Part shown: one piece after another, positions 24,989-34,969 of the stretch
Layout of the letters: each line of letters begins with the position of its first letter
How positions within the stretch are numbered: the first letter of the stretch is position 1
Assembly: GCA_037127255.1 (NCBI GenBank)
Contig: JBANSL010000013.1
Location: 10,498,688-10,562,687 of the forward strand
From: Persicaria tinctoria
Taxonomy: Eukaryota; Streptophyta; Magnoliopsida; Caryophyllales; Polygonaceae
DNA length: 64,000 bases
Direction of reading: 5' to 3'
Notes under the pieces: generated by a model
Told to the model about the DNA's origin: nothing
Database searches by the model: none
The model's input: only the letters and a program-made list of their open reading frames with translations
Program-made: the position numbers and the translations under genes

Positions 24989-27577
24989 CTATGTTCCTCC
25001 ACCAGGGTCACCAACACCGGCCATTTCATTGACAAATGCGGGCACCCTTGAAAGGTGTAGCTTCCTGTTCCAGCATTCAGCCATTTCTCTTAGCTTCTCT
25101 CCATGGGCTATGCCTGGGGGTTGTCCTGAAATCACATAAGATTGCAATTTGTTAGGAGGTTCAAATTTCCATAAACTATGTTCCTTAGGTGTCTCTAACA
25201 AATCACGAAAATTATTGTTATGATCAGTATTATCAGCAATATGCATATCTAAAGAAGTTTCAGGAGAGAGCTTAGCGTGATTAAAGAGAGAGAATTCTAT
25301 CTTTCTTCCATCAAACTCCATAGTCAATAGGCCCTCACAACAATCAATTTTCATCTTTGCAGTTTTCAGGAATGGCCTTCCCAGTATAATGGGTGTTTCA
25401 GGGGTTCCCTGCTCCATATCTAAAACAAATAAATCAACAGGGAAAAACAAATCATCCACCATAACCAAAACATCTTCAACAACGCCTCTTGGCCTGATTT
25501 GTGATCGATCAGCGAGCTGCACTGTAATCCCTGTCTCAGTCAGAGGACCCAAACCCAAAGATAAGTACATGTTATAAGAAATAACATTGATTGAGGCTCC
25601 TAGATCTAACATGGCTTGTTTGAATCTAGTATTCCCAATCGCACATGGAATCGTAAACATACCTGGATCTCCGCATTTTTCAGGCAATTTCCTTTGCAAC
25701 ATAGCAGAAACATTTTCATTCAAGCTCACCTTTTCCTTCTTTTTTAGTCTCTGCTTCCTCTTAATGGTGCACAATTCCTTCAAAAATTTAGCATATCTAG
25801 GAATGCTCTTAATTAGGCTAAGTAAAGGAATGTTTACCGCACACTTGCCGAATGTCTCGAAGATCTCCTTGTCATTCTCATATATTCGTGTGTCTCTCAA
25901 GGCTTCCGGAAAAGGCGGAATGGGTTTTGGAATCTCCATAGGTGAGGGAGAAGAAGGAGTAGAAGAAGACGAAAGAGACGGAGGAGAAACGAAAAGAGGA
26001 GGGGAAGAAACCGTACCAGGCAAAGACTCGGCGACAACAGGTGGCGCGGGCACGCTGCAGGGGGCGCGGCCGCGCTGGGTTTCTGTTGCGGCGGGCGCCG
26101 CAGTAGGAGCGGCGGGCGCCGCAGCTTGAGCAGCGGCGGGTGCCGCTGGAATCGCCTCACTGGCGGCGGGCACCGCAGAGGCTAGCGGCGGGCGCCGCAG
26201 CTGGAGCGGCGGGCGCCGCAGCTGGAGCGGCGGGCGCCGCACCTCTGTTACGCCGTTTTCACCTTCATTTATCTCTATTTCTTCGTCCATCATCTCCTCA
26301 TCGTCTTTTTGAGTTGTGGCAATCAGTTCCTTGCCACTCCTAAGCATTATTGCACTGACATTCTCCTTAGGATTCTCAACCGTCTGTGATGGAAGCTTAC
26401 TTGCATCGTTTGCCATCTTCGCGCTTAAGACCTGAATGAGCTGACTCATTTGATTCTCAAGATTTGTCATCCGATCGGATTGCTGTTTCTCTAGATTCGC
26501 CATCCGCTCTGTCAGTTTCTGCAACGGACCCTCATTATCCCTATTGGATTGCTGCTGACCTCCCTGTCGAGGTTCATATTGTTGTTGAGGCCTTTCCTGT
26601 TGCCCCCCTTGCTGATTGAAAGAGGCTTGATAGTTCCCATAGCCTTGCTGATAGCCCCTATTGTAATTGTTGTTGTTGAAATACCCAGGATTCCCATAAT
26701 TGCCTTGCATAGGCCTTTGTTGACCGAAATTCCCAATGGCATTCAATTCAACATTTGGATCTTGCACGGTTGAGTACATATCCATATGGTAGGATGGATC
26801 AGTGTAGGACTCACATGCTTTCAATTGCTGAGGTGCTCTGTCATCCACCAGCTTCTTAAGCATCTGTTTCACCTCTGCCATATCGGTCTGTAATGCAGCC
26901 ACTGGGGGATCAATAGCAAGTACACCTCTAGCCCGAGTGCTCTTGTTGAACTGCCTAGAGCCCTCAGAGAGCTCCTTGAACACTTCCCAAGCTGCTGCAG
27001 GCGTCTTATTCAGCATGTTTCCCCCACAGCAAGAATTCACTGTTTTGCGCTCTCCATCGGTAAGCCCGTTGAACAAGAAAAGAACAAGATCCTTTTGGGC
27101 ATACCCATGGCATGGGCAGCTGGCGCAGAGTTTCTTGAAGCGTTCGAAGTACTCGTGGATAGACTCTGTCGCGTACTGCTCAATGCTGCTTATAGACCTT
27201 TTCAAAGCATTCAGCTTTGTTGCAGGGAAGTACATTTCCAGGAAAACTCTTTTCATCTCGGCCCAAGTGGCGATAGAGTCAGGTGGTAGATAGAAAAACC
27301 ATTCACTTGCATCATCCTTCAAAGTGAAGGGGAAGGCTCTTAGCTTGATTTGCTCTTCAGTTACATCCGCTGGTTTCATCCCAACCACCACCCTATGGAA
27401 TTCAGAAAGATGCTTGTGGGGGTCCTCCCCACTCAGCCCATGGAATTTTGGTAGAAGATGAACTACCCCAGACTTAAGCTCAAATTTAACCCCTTCTGCT
27501 AGCGCAGGAAATTGGATTGCCAGTGGTTGCTGTGCCAGATCAGGAGCAGAAAGCTCCTTAAGAGTGCGGTTCGCCAT
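24989..27577 (-). CDS. Retrotransposon gag-protease polyprotein
   Basis: A single 862-aa frame. Residues about 20-190 match Retrotrans_gag (FHGLSGEDPHKHLSEFHRVV, LRAFPFTLKDDASEWFFYLP, FKKLCASCPCHGYAQKDLVL). A Gln/Asn-rich region follows at about 280-350 (QQGGQQERPQQQYEPRQGG). A Pro/Ala-rich repeat follows at about 455-510 (RRPPLQLRRPPLQLRRPPLA), encoded by CGGCGGGCGC-type DNA shared with the LTR. A retropepsin domain sits at about 650-790, with active site MLDLGASINVI and flap-side ILGRPFLKTAKMKIDC. No CCHC zinc knuckle and no RT, RNase H or integrase are present. The protein would package element RNA but needs a helper for replication. The frame is intact, consistent with youth. Confidence 0.92.
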   Translation of the reverse strand: MANRTLKELSAPDLAQQPLAIQFPALAEGVKFELKSGVVHLLPKFHGLSGEDPHKHLSEFHRVVVGMKPADVTEEQIKLRAFPFTLKDDASEWFFYLPPDSIATWAEMKRVFLEMYFPATKLNALKRSISSIEQYATESIHEYFERFKKLCASCPCHGYAQKDLVLFLFNGLTDGERKTVNSCCGGNMLNKTPAAAWEVFKELSEGSRQFNKSTRARGVLAIDPPVAALQTDMAEVKQMLKKLVDDRAPQQLKACESYTDPSYHMDMYSTVQDPNVELNAIGNFGQQRPMQGNYGNPGYFNNNNYNRGYQQGYGNYQASFNQQGGQQERPQQQYEPRQGGQQQSNRDNEGPLQKLTERMANLEKQQSDRMTNLENQMSQLIQVLSAKMANDASKLPSQTVENPKENVSAIMLRSGKELIATTQKDDEEMMDEEIEINEGENGVTEVRRPPLQLRRPPLQLRRPPLASAVPAASEAIPAAPAAAQAAAPAAPTAAPAATETQRGRAPCSVPAPPVVAESLPGTVSSPPLFVSPPSLSSSSTPSSPSPMEIPKPIPPFPEALRDTRIYENDKEIFETFGKCAVNIPLLSLIKSIPRYAKFLKELCTIKRKQRLKKKEKVSLNENVSAMLQRKLPEKCGDPGMFTIPCAIGNTRFKQAMLDLGASINVISYNMYLSLGLGPLTETGITVQLADRSQIRPRGVVEDVLVMVDDLFFPVDLFVLDMEQGTPETPIILGRPFLKTAKMKIDCCEGLLTMEFDGRKIEFSLFNHAKLSPETSLDMHIADNTDHNNNFRDLLETPKEHSLWKFEPPNKLQSYVISGQPPGIAHGEKLREMAECWNRKLHLSRVPAFVNEMAGVGDPGGGT

Positions 27578-27686
27578 CTCTGCAATGGTTTCTACAGAGA
27601 AGAATTAGTAGCAAAAGGTATGGACCAAGTAAGACGGTCCACACCAAGATCAACACTAAAAACACACAAGAATTTAATAAAAAAAA

Positions 27687-27704
27687 TCCCCGGCAACGGC
27701 GCCA
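27687..27704 (-). other. Primer binding site
   Basis: On the minus strand TGGCGCCGTTGCCGGGGA lies four bases inside the 5' LTR. This is the primer-site sequence typical of plant Athila/Tat-like gypsy elements. I could not check the matching tRNA. Confidence 0.85.
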
Positions 27705-27708
27705 AATT

Positions 27709-29193
27709 TGACGGAGGGGAAACCTGTCGTTGATTCCGCCAAAGAAACTCAAACCTAAAACTAGTATAGTAATAAGCAAGAGGTCGATCCCACAGGGAAA
27801 ATTATAAACTCAAGCGTGATTTCAATGCTGATTAAAGTAGCCAAAGAGGGGGGTTTTTGAGTGTGAAAGATCCGCCTTTTATCAAAGCGGATTAAACAAA
27901 GCAAAGTAAAGGAATTGGTTTTAGACAATTTAGGAGAAGCAATTCCACCTACAATTCTCCACTTTATTGGATTGAAGCGATCACTGTAACTTCTTCTCGT
28001 CCTATTATGTTTCCTATGAATGCCCTTGTCCCGACCTAATATAGTTACTAGTCCAACCAGTCCTAGCAACCCTTATCAATCGAACAGTCCCTAAAGAAGG
28101 ATTTAACCCAATTGATAGCTTTAAGTTCAGAGATTAGCCAAGGTATTTGCAGTCCCTAAAAAAGGATTTAACAACACATTCAACTTCCTACCTATTCAAT
28201 TAGTTCAACCAGCCCTAAAGGAATAAGTTTGCCACTTGGGTTAAGGTTCGCAACCAGGAATCTACAAAACCCTAGCGATTGAATTGATCTACCAAGTTGA
28301 TCAGTCAAGATAGAACAAAACAATAAACAATCAAGCACAAAGAAGTTGAAACATTCAATATAGGAAATAAGGAGCGAGAATTAGAAACTCACAATCAATC
28401 CAAATAAAGCTTCAAATTGCAGGCAGAATAGATGAGTTTAGTTCCTCATGGAAGCCATAGCTCTCAATCTCTAAAAAGTCTCAGTGTTGAATGAATAGAA
28501 TGAATGGTATGAATGCTAAAGAAAAATAACATAAAAAGCCTAAAACAAATATCCAAAGTCGGCCTCCAAAGATAGAAACTGAAACTAGGGTTTTTGGGTA
28601 ACAAAACGGCGCGCGGCAAAAGGTGCGTACGTGCGGCGGGCGCAGCGGCGGGCGCGGCAACTCATGCGGCGGGCGCAGCTGGAATCAGCTCTCTGGCGGC
28701 GGGCACCGCAGGTGACAGCGGCGGGCGCGGCAACCCATGCGGCGGGCGCAGCTTTGGTCTTTCACGGAAATTTTGTCTTGAATCAGCTCTCGACGTCAAC
28801 ATGAAAGTTGTAGCCCTCTGAAAGAGCTTTCCAACGCATGGTCATAATAGTCGATCGGACAACCGAGGCCTCCAGAAAGTGCAAAACAAGTTCAGCATGT
28901 CTGGCGACAACTTCTGCAGACTTGTTCTTCGTTTATGTTCGCTTCTTCTTCTCAGGACCTCTTGAGATCTTCATGTAAGCTTCTTCGATCAACTAGACAT
29001 TCTCATCCAATGCGTTATCAACCCATTTATCCTTCTCGGATCCACAGTTACCTGAATTAATCAATAAAAGCATGTAGATTCCGACTCCAACCACACAGAG
29101 AACAAATATGCAAATTAAACTTAACCCATGCACGATATGCATCTTAACTAAGCTAAATGTAACCTATTATGCCTACCTAAATGCGTGCTATCA
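27709..29193 (-). repeat. 5' LTR (right copy, 1485 bp)
   Basis: Near-identical to the left LTR. Differences seen by eye: GTCCCGACC against GTTCCGACC (about 28030), GAAGCCATAG against GAAGTCATAG (about 28454), AAATTTTGTC against AAATTGTGTC (about 28770), and one 12-bp GC-rich unit missing. Confidence 0.95.
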
Positions 29194-30918
29194 GTAGTCG
29201 AAGAGATTGAAGAACTCAGGCGATCCAAGCGTATCCCAAAAGCGAGTACTTTTCTGACGAGTCCATTTGAGCAGCAAGAAAAGAAAGGAAGGTGGCCCAA
29301 GCACAATGCGAAGAAGTCGTTTTTAAGTGAAGACGATCATGAGTTCTTGTACAAAACTATGAAGAGTAATCGGTATTTTTTTTTATCTTTTTACTCGTTA
29401 TATAATCATTAACTGTCTTGTGCTGACACCTCTACCTCTTATGACTCTGTGCTTAATTCATAACTGTTGCTTGTTTTCAGGGATTTTTCTGTCGTTGTTG
29501 CTTCCGGAAGAGTTGATAAATCCTTTTTTAAACCAATTCTTAACAAGGACATGTGGCTGGAGTGTTCGGTAAACGATATGGCAGCAATTATATTTCATAT
29601 TGTTTGTCTTTTGGTTTTTGTTTATTGATATTTGTCGTTGTATACCTAGCGCTGACAGTAGCTTGTTACTGTGTGTTGTAGCATATTGAAGTAGGGTTGT
29701 ATTATTTGAGGAAGAGGATCCATGAGGAAGCCGATAAGTATGCAGAGTTCATTGTCCTTGATTGGCTTTTCTATCAGAACTACCTGCCAGCTTGTGCTAA
29801 AGCGTACAAAGCAGATTCGCCTGTGACAGACATGATTGGGAGCTATTTCCTGGGTCTTTTCCCTGACCAGTATGGCAAACCATGGGCGTCTGCAAACAGG
29901 ATTTACACACCCTTTAACGTCATCAACAAACACTGGGTTGCCTTAGAGATCATAATTGATCAGAAGGTGATCAACGTATATGACTGCAATGTCTATGGTG
30001 TCGGCAAGGGTGTAGTAGATGCAGAACTGCAACCTATTGCTCACTGGCTTCCTGTACACTTGGATAAGTGCGGAATATATGAAAAATTTAGCACCACACC
30101 ATTTGAGATAAGGAAGGTCCCTGACATGGTGCATGACAAATCTGGGTTTGTACTCTTACCTAACTTTTATATTAATTGTTGACATACATTTACTTTCTGT
30201 TTATCTGTTGTTGACACACCCCTATTTGTCTGCGTTTGTGAGTGTGTGCAGAAGTGCTTGCGGGGTGTTTACAGTGAAAGCAATCGAGGCTGTTGTATTT
30301 GGCGGAGATGTCACCACAATCACATATGAGAAGCTATCCCGCTACTACAGAGAGCTTATTTGCTCAGACTTGATCAAGGAGTCTTGGAGCTTCATAATTT
30401 GAGCAATGCTGACACTATCATTCTGAGTTCTTAGTTTAAGTGACATTGTAGTTTGGATATGAAGGTGGATATTAACTGTATGTATTTTGTTGACATCATT
30501 ATTCTGGGTTTGGATATTAACTACTTCCACACGAACATCGTTCGCGTATATATGAAATGTATGTATTTTGTTGTGTTTAATGTACTTATTCGGAACTAAG
30601 CATCTGGTTTTTTACATTAGATCGAATTTGATATAGTCTCCAATCACATACAATGTAAAAAATCCAATATGACATACAGCAATGCTGGAAAGAAAGTGCA
30701 TTGAATCTTCTTGAAAACATATGGGAATGTATCAGTGTCAGCATTGCCCATAATGTTGACATGGGGTTATGTAAACTATGAAAAAAGTAATATCCAAAAC
30801 AGAATCAGGTTTATGATATGCAATATATATAACTGGGAGGGGGGGCGTTTCTAAGTGATTGTATCCTAGAAGTTTATGATATAATTAAGCGAGCCGGTCT
30901 CAAGCAATGCTGACACCA

Positions 30919-33346
30919 TCATTTTTTGGAGTACTTCAGTCTTCTCTTTAGCTCACACTTAGGCAACAGTCTATTGGAGGGAGGTCTTCCTGGTCCCCTC
31001 TTAACAACAGGAGGGTAACACTTTATGGATCTTATTGCTTCAGGGACGCCTGATTCATCCTCTGTCAGCACTGGGTATATTGTTTCAGCATAAGCTAATT
31101 TCCAAGCATCAGTTGTGTAAAATCTGGCAACAAAGTCTGATACATTCGCCTTAACCTTCATGATGGCTGAAAGAGCATGAACACATGGGATCTTCTCTAT
31201 ATCGAAAAACTTGCAAGTGCATGTTTTTGCTGACAGGTCCACTATTGCATGAGACCCTTGCCCTTTTACTTCAAATTTATATTCATCCAGCCTCTGAACT
31301 TTGTATTCTCTAGCTTGATCTTGCAGGTTCCTAATCAAATCAAGTACTGCTGGTGTCAGCGTGTCCTCATGTTTGGATGCCTTTTCTCTACGCTCTTGGA
31401 ACCATTCCCCGAGTTTCTCTCTAGCAAAATTCAACAGTGCAACAATAGGGTAATTTTTCTTCCCCTTGAAAATGGAATTTAAGCTCTCTGCATTATTAGA
31501 TGTCATCATGTTGTATCTGGTGATTGGTGAATGTGCTCTAGCCCACCTATGCACTCCTGCTGACACTAAATAGGTCGCCATCTTCGGGCAGCTTTCCCTT
31601 ATGCGGTTAAAATATTTGTCGAACTCCCCAGTACTATAACTATCCGCTGCTTTCTTGAACCAATTTCCCAAGTATCTTTTCTTAAATGTGCTTCTAATGT
31701 TTTGTTCCATGTGCCATCTACAAAGGCAGTGATGTGCACTGGGGTAAACCAAGCCAATTGCTCTTGCAATGCTGACATGTCTATCGGACACAAACACCAG
31801 ATCATTTGATGGAGGAACAACCCTCATCAGCTGGCGAAGAAACCACTCCCAAGAGCTGTTGTTTTCTGTGTCAGCAATGGCAAATGCAAGGGGGAAAATA
31901 TTTCTGTTTGCATCTTGCGCTACTGCCCCAAGCAAAGTCCCTTTGTATTTCCCAGTTAAAAATGTTCCATCAATAACAACAACCTGTAAAATAATGATCA
32001 TAAGTTGTGCGATGACAAAGGAATATTCAAAAGTGATCTGTGCTGACACTGATAAGTTTATACCTTTTTCAATGCAGGGAAGGCCCGAATGCACTGCCCA
32101 AATGATAAAAATAAGTATTTAAACCTGCCATCATCATCTGTTGACATCAATGCAACAGTTCCATCATTCTTCTCCATAATCATGTGACAAAATAATGGCA
32201 AGTCAGCAAAATTTGACTCCGGTGTCCCTCTGTCCCTTTCTTGTGCAATTCTTCTTGACTTCCATGCTGTCCAATAACTAATGGGAATTCTTTTTTTCAG
32301 TCCTCATTTTATCCATTATCTGCTTTGGATTGTAGCCGCTGCTGACACTGTAATAATGCATACATTAGAATGAATGATGTGATACCCGAACTGAGTGTTA
32401 CTTTGATGATAAAATATAGACACTTACACTGGCTGGATTATGCTTGCTACCACTGAGGAAGGTGCTTGCCTGCAATTGCTTGTCCTCACATCCCATGTGC
32501 ATGTGTGCAAACCATTGTACGCTGACACCTCGTAGCAATTATGAGAAACAGTATTTACGTGTAACTTCCATCTGCAGCTAGTATCCACGCAATGCGCCCT
32601 AAAATACTTGGGTTCAGATCTCGTTACTCGGTACCCAAATATTTCTGTCACCGATAAAATACGTAAAGCATCCTTCATTTCCTTCTTTGATTCAAAGGTT
32701 CTCCCAATGTACATTGTGCTGGATGAGGTATTGTTGAAACTACTCATGCTAGAGCTGTCATCCTTGCAATCTTCAATTGTTTTATCTCTACTGCGCATGG
32801 AAGAGTACAGTCTCCTCCAGGTGTCAGCATCACAATCAATGTCATTATCATCCTCCATATCATCATCCATATCATCATCCATATCATCATTCATGTCATC
32901 TGACCCCACCGTCTGCATTTGAGGGTCGGCAATCATATGATTTTGCTCCCTGTCATACTCAATCAATCCAACTGATTTCACACTCTCCCTGTCAGTTGTG
33001 TCAACAATTGCAAGTGGTTGTGCCTGTATGCTGACAGTCTGACACACAACTCAACAGCATAGTCTACACCATCTAGTGCTGATATATCGAGGAATTCTTT
33101 CAAATCAGTGTCACAATCAACTATAAGTGGGGCTTTGAGCTTTTTGCATGGGTGCAAATGACTAAATTGCAATTCAAGAACACTGTCTACATTGAATCTA
33201 GTGCACACCTTTCTCTTCAAGTCTTGTAGTGTTGTTGAATCATACAGCAAAAACACCTTTGATGTTGTATTTCCAACAAATTCCAGGCCTGTGTCAGCAA
33301 ACACCCATGATCCACCAAATACTACTGTAATCACATGAGGTTCCAT
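30919..33346 (-). pseudogene. MURA-type MULE transposase (MULE-2), frameshifted
   Basis: Exons on the minus strand are about 33346-32428, 32347-32064 and 31983-30919. The N-terminus (MEPHVITVVFGGSWVFADTG, FNVDSVLELQFSHL) resembles the PB1-like lead of plant MULE transposases and is followed by an Asp-rich stretch and a MuDR domain (FESKKEMKDALRILSV, CRWKLHV). The last exon holds the DDE core: VVVIDGTFLTGKYKG, VFVSDRHVSIARAI, AHHCLCRWHMEQN. A SWIM zinc finger follows (CTCKFFDIEKIPCVHALSAI), then an AT-hook-like KRGPGRPPSN. Frame changes are needed near 33040 and near 32290 (the latter by an A7 run), so the reading frame is broken unless these are sequence errors. Catalytic residues are all present. 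Confidence 0.87.
32855..32905. repeat. Trinucleotide-like repeat coding for poly-Asp
   Basis: Four CATATCATCATC-type units in the transposase exon encode a run of MDDD/DDDM on the minus strand. It is an in-frame acidic expansion. Confidence 0.75.
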
Positions 33347-33414
33347 TTATGATTGACCTATCAATTAAATAGAGACAATATGCAAACAATCAGTGTCACA
33401 ATGAGTTTACTCTG

Positions 33415-33535
33415 ATTCCATGTCAGCATGATAGATATAAGTTAGATACAGGCAATATATATACAAGTACAATGAATTGCATTTGATTCCGTGTCAGCAT
33501 GATAGAAATAAGTTAGATACATGGCATTTATTTAC
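33415..33535. repeat. Two ~71-bp tandem units with TGTCAGCA
   Basis: GTCAGCATGATAGATATAAG at 33422 and GTCAGCATGATAGAAATAAG at 33493 start two tandem copies in the transposase 5' region. Each carries one motif copy. Confidence 0.8.
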
Positions 33536-34152
33536 GAAATCTCAGACAGTGTCAGCATTATACAACGAGGCTAGAAATCAAAACAGATCTATGTAGAACA
33601 ATTCAAACAATTAATTTCTTTCAATTCATTCAAGTACAACATTTCGAATTGATCCAACAGAGATATTTTAAGGATCGTGATGTTGACAGATCTAGCAGAT
33701 CGATGAAGAACCTGAAACTCTATATATTGTTGACGACTTACTGTGATTTGTATCGAAACAGTAACAACTGAAGTCGAAATTACAAGATCTACACTATACG
33801 AGTTCATCTATTGGATATAAAACGAAATCTACAAACGAAATTTACAGATCTATGAACGACAGATCTACCAATTATACGAATGCTGACATCAAAACCACAA
33901 TTCAGTAATGCTATGATATTAGATAGATGTAGTGATAGATGTAGTACCGGAAATTGGCGTTGATCGGCGTTGATCAATACATACAGGCTACCGCGATCGA
34001 AAATCGGAGGGAGTTCTATCTCGTGTCAGCGTCGGAGAGATCGGGGGAGGGTGCACGTGTCCCGTGTATATTTTGGCAAAATTCCCAAAATTGTGTATAT
34101 TAGGCTAATATGGCCTCTATATATGTATATTTCGCAAATCCCCCTAAATTTT

Positions 34153-34845
34153 AACCGATTAATGCCTTATTTTTCCTATCAATGGTAACTATTGAGGTTA
34201 CTACAAATATTAGCAATTTAATACATGCGTAATTTGGAGGATATAGTCAATTGAAAATAAAAAGAAAAGGATAATTAGGTAAGACTAAACACGGGGCAGT
34301 TAGGTGATAAATCGTGGTCCTCACCTCACCACACACCACTTCGCAATCTATGGGATTAGTTGGACTGATTGGGATCACCTACGTTCTATCAATTTTCAAT
34401 ACTATATATATTAAATTAATCTTAAATTGATTTCACTAGGTATTCTTATTCCTATTATTATTATTAAAAACCCCGTAAAGGAGGAAATGTCATTTTCTTT
34501 ATAAAAAAAATGGCAATTAGACAATGTATGTACTTAGAGATTGGGTGTCTCTGTCAATTTTTAAAAATTAAAAAATAATGATAGATTGTAAATCTCATAC
34601 ATAATGTAAGTGAATCTGCGAAAATGACTCCCAATCTAATTTAGCTTTAATTGACACAAATAACTTTTTTTTTTTGTCAAATCCCGAGCACATCATGTGC
34701 ACCCAAGTCGAGCACACAAGTCCAACGGGGTTCAATTCTAAAACCAATTAACACTAGGAAGAGTGACCCACTGACTTATATACAAGACTCGGATTCTCGT
34801 ATTTTTCGATGTGGGACGAAGGTTTCAAGACATCACAACAAAAAC
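34153..34845. other. AT-rich spacer
   Basis: Nothing recognisable beyond short A/T runs between MULE-2 and the 98-bp SINE. Confidence 0.4.
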
Positions 34846-34858
34846 TGCCAACAGTACC

Positions 34859-34956
34859 TTGAATTGGTAAATAAAGAGCGGCCATTCCGGGGTTCAAACC
34901 GGGGACCTATGAGTACTACCCACAAGTCCTTTCCGGTGAGCCATTCCGGAATGGTT
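34859..34956 (-). mobile_element. 98-bp tRNA-derived SINE, copy 1
   Basis: Flanked by the perfect 13-bp TSD TGCCAACAGTACC (34846-34858 and 34957-34969). Read on the minus strand it holds an A-box-like TGGCTCACCGGAAAGG and a B-box GGTTTGAACCC at tRNA-like spacing. It ends TTTATTTACCAATTCAA with no long poly(A). Copy 2 at 50053-50150 has the same length. Confidence 0.82.
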
Positions 34957-34969
34957 TGCCAACAGTACC

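Larger units (their letters stand above)
22088..29193 (-). mobile_element. Young gag-protease-only LTR retrotransposon (Ty3/gypsy-like)
   Basis: Two near-identical LTRs, TG...CA, flank a 4.1-kb interior read on the minus strand. A perfect 5-bp TSD GTAGT lies at 22083-22087 and 29194-29198. By eye the LTRs differ at about three bases plus one 12-bp GC-rich repeat unit, so insertion was recent. The interior has a primer site, one gag-protease ORF and a polypurine tract. It has no reverse transcriptase, RNase H or integrase, so it must be mobilised in trans (TR-GAG-like class). Removing it restores an open frame in the host Ulp1 exon (HPKVV|EEIEELRRSK). Confidence 0.95.
18509..30402 (+). pseudogene. 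DUF1985-Ulp1 (C48) gene of MULE-2, split by a retrotransposon
   Basis: Exons: 18509-18524, 18906-18946, 19043-19702, 19834-19980, 20070-22087, then after the insertion 29199-29372, 29481-29568, 29682-30145 and 30252-30402, with consistent phases. The N-terminal part is DUF1985 (LWFKVDGLIARFSLAEFHVM, TGLPCE, LYLARLLLIEMVVCYRR, QYPWGRQSYEALLKALKK). A long acidic/basic middle part follows, with a coiled coil (IKRIEKLEELPTRVDDLVRR). The C-terminus is a Ulp1-type cysteine peptidase with His (NKHWVALEI), Asp (INVYDCNVYG) and Cys (SGSACGVFTVKAIE). This fold processes SUMO-like proteins in Ulp1; the role in transposons is unknown. Breaks: in-frame TAG (21375) and TAA (21627) inside the coiled coil, and the LTR element at 22088. 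Upstream, 18402-18430 is a CT-rich tract. Confidence 0.82.
18713..34031. repeat. Dispersed TGCTGACA motif across MULE-2
   Basis: Exact TGCTGACA (plus) starts: 18713, 19999, 20423, 20660, 20714, 21029, 21137, 21650, 22022, 29421, 30407, 30908, 31228, 31558, 31770, 32041, 32340, 33029, 33881. Exact TGTCAGCA (minus) starts: 19754, 19782, 30736, 31063, 31868, 32822, 33292, 33421, 33492, 33550. One-base variants keeping CTGAC include GGCTGACA (18855, 20552, 20969, 21941), CGCTGACA (29650, 32520), TGTCAGCG (31354, 34024) and several TGTTGACA. They lie in UTRs, introns and exons of both genes. None of the exact copies lies in the nested retrotransposon. Confidence 0.93.
18280..34144. mobile_element. 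MULE-2: autonomous-type MULE with transposase and DUF1985-Ulp1 gene
   Basis: The left end GGCCCAATTAGCGAAATATA and the inverted right end GGGGGATTTGCGAAATATAC align with few differences. An 8-bp TSD TAAATTTT flanks them (18272-18279 and 34145-34152). Total length is 15865 bp, of which 7106 bp is a later LTR retrotransposon. The element encodes a plus-strand DUF1985-Ulp1 protein and a minus-strand MURA-type transposase, arranged tail to tail around 30.4-30.9 kb. The octamer TGCTGACA/TGTCAGCA recurs 29 times across its own sequence. Two in-frame stops in the Ulp1 gene and frameshifts in the transposase suggest it is now immobile, although its structure is nearly complete. Confidence 0.82.
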
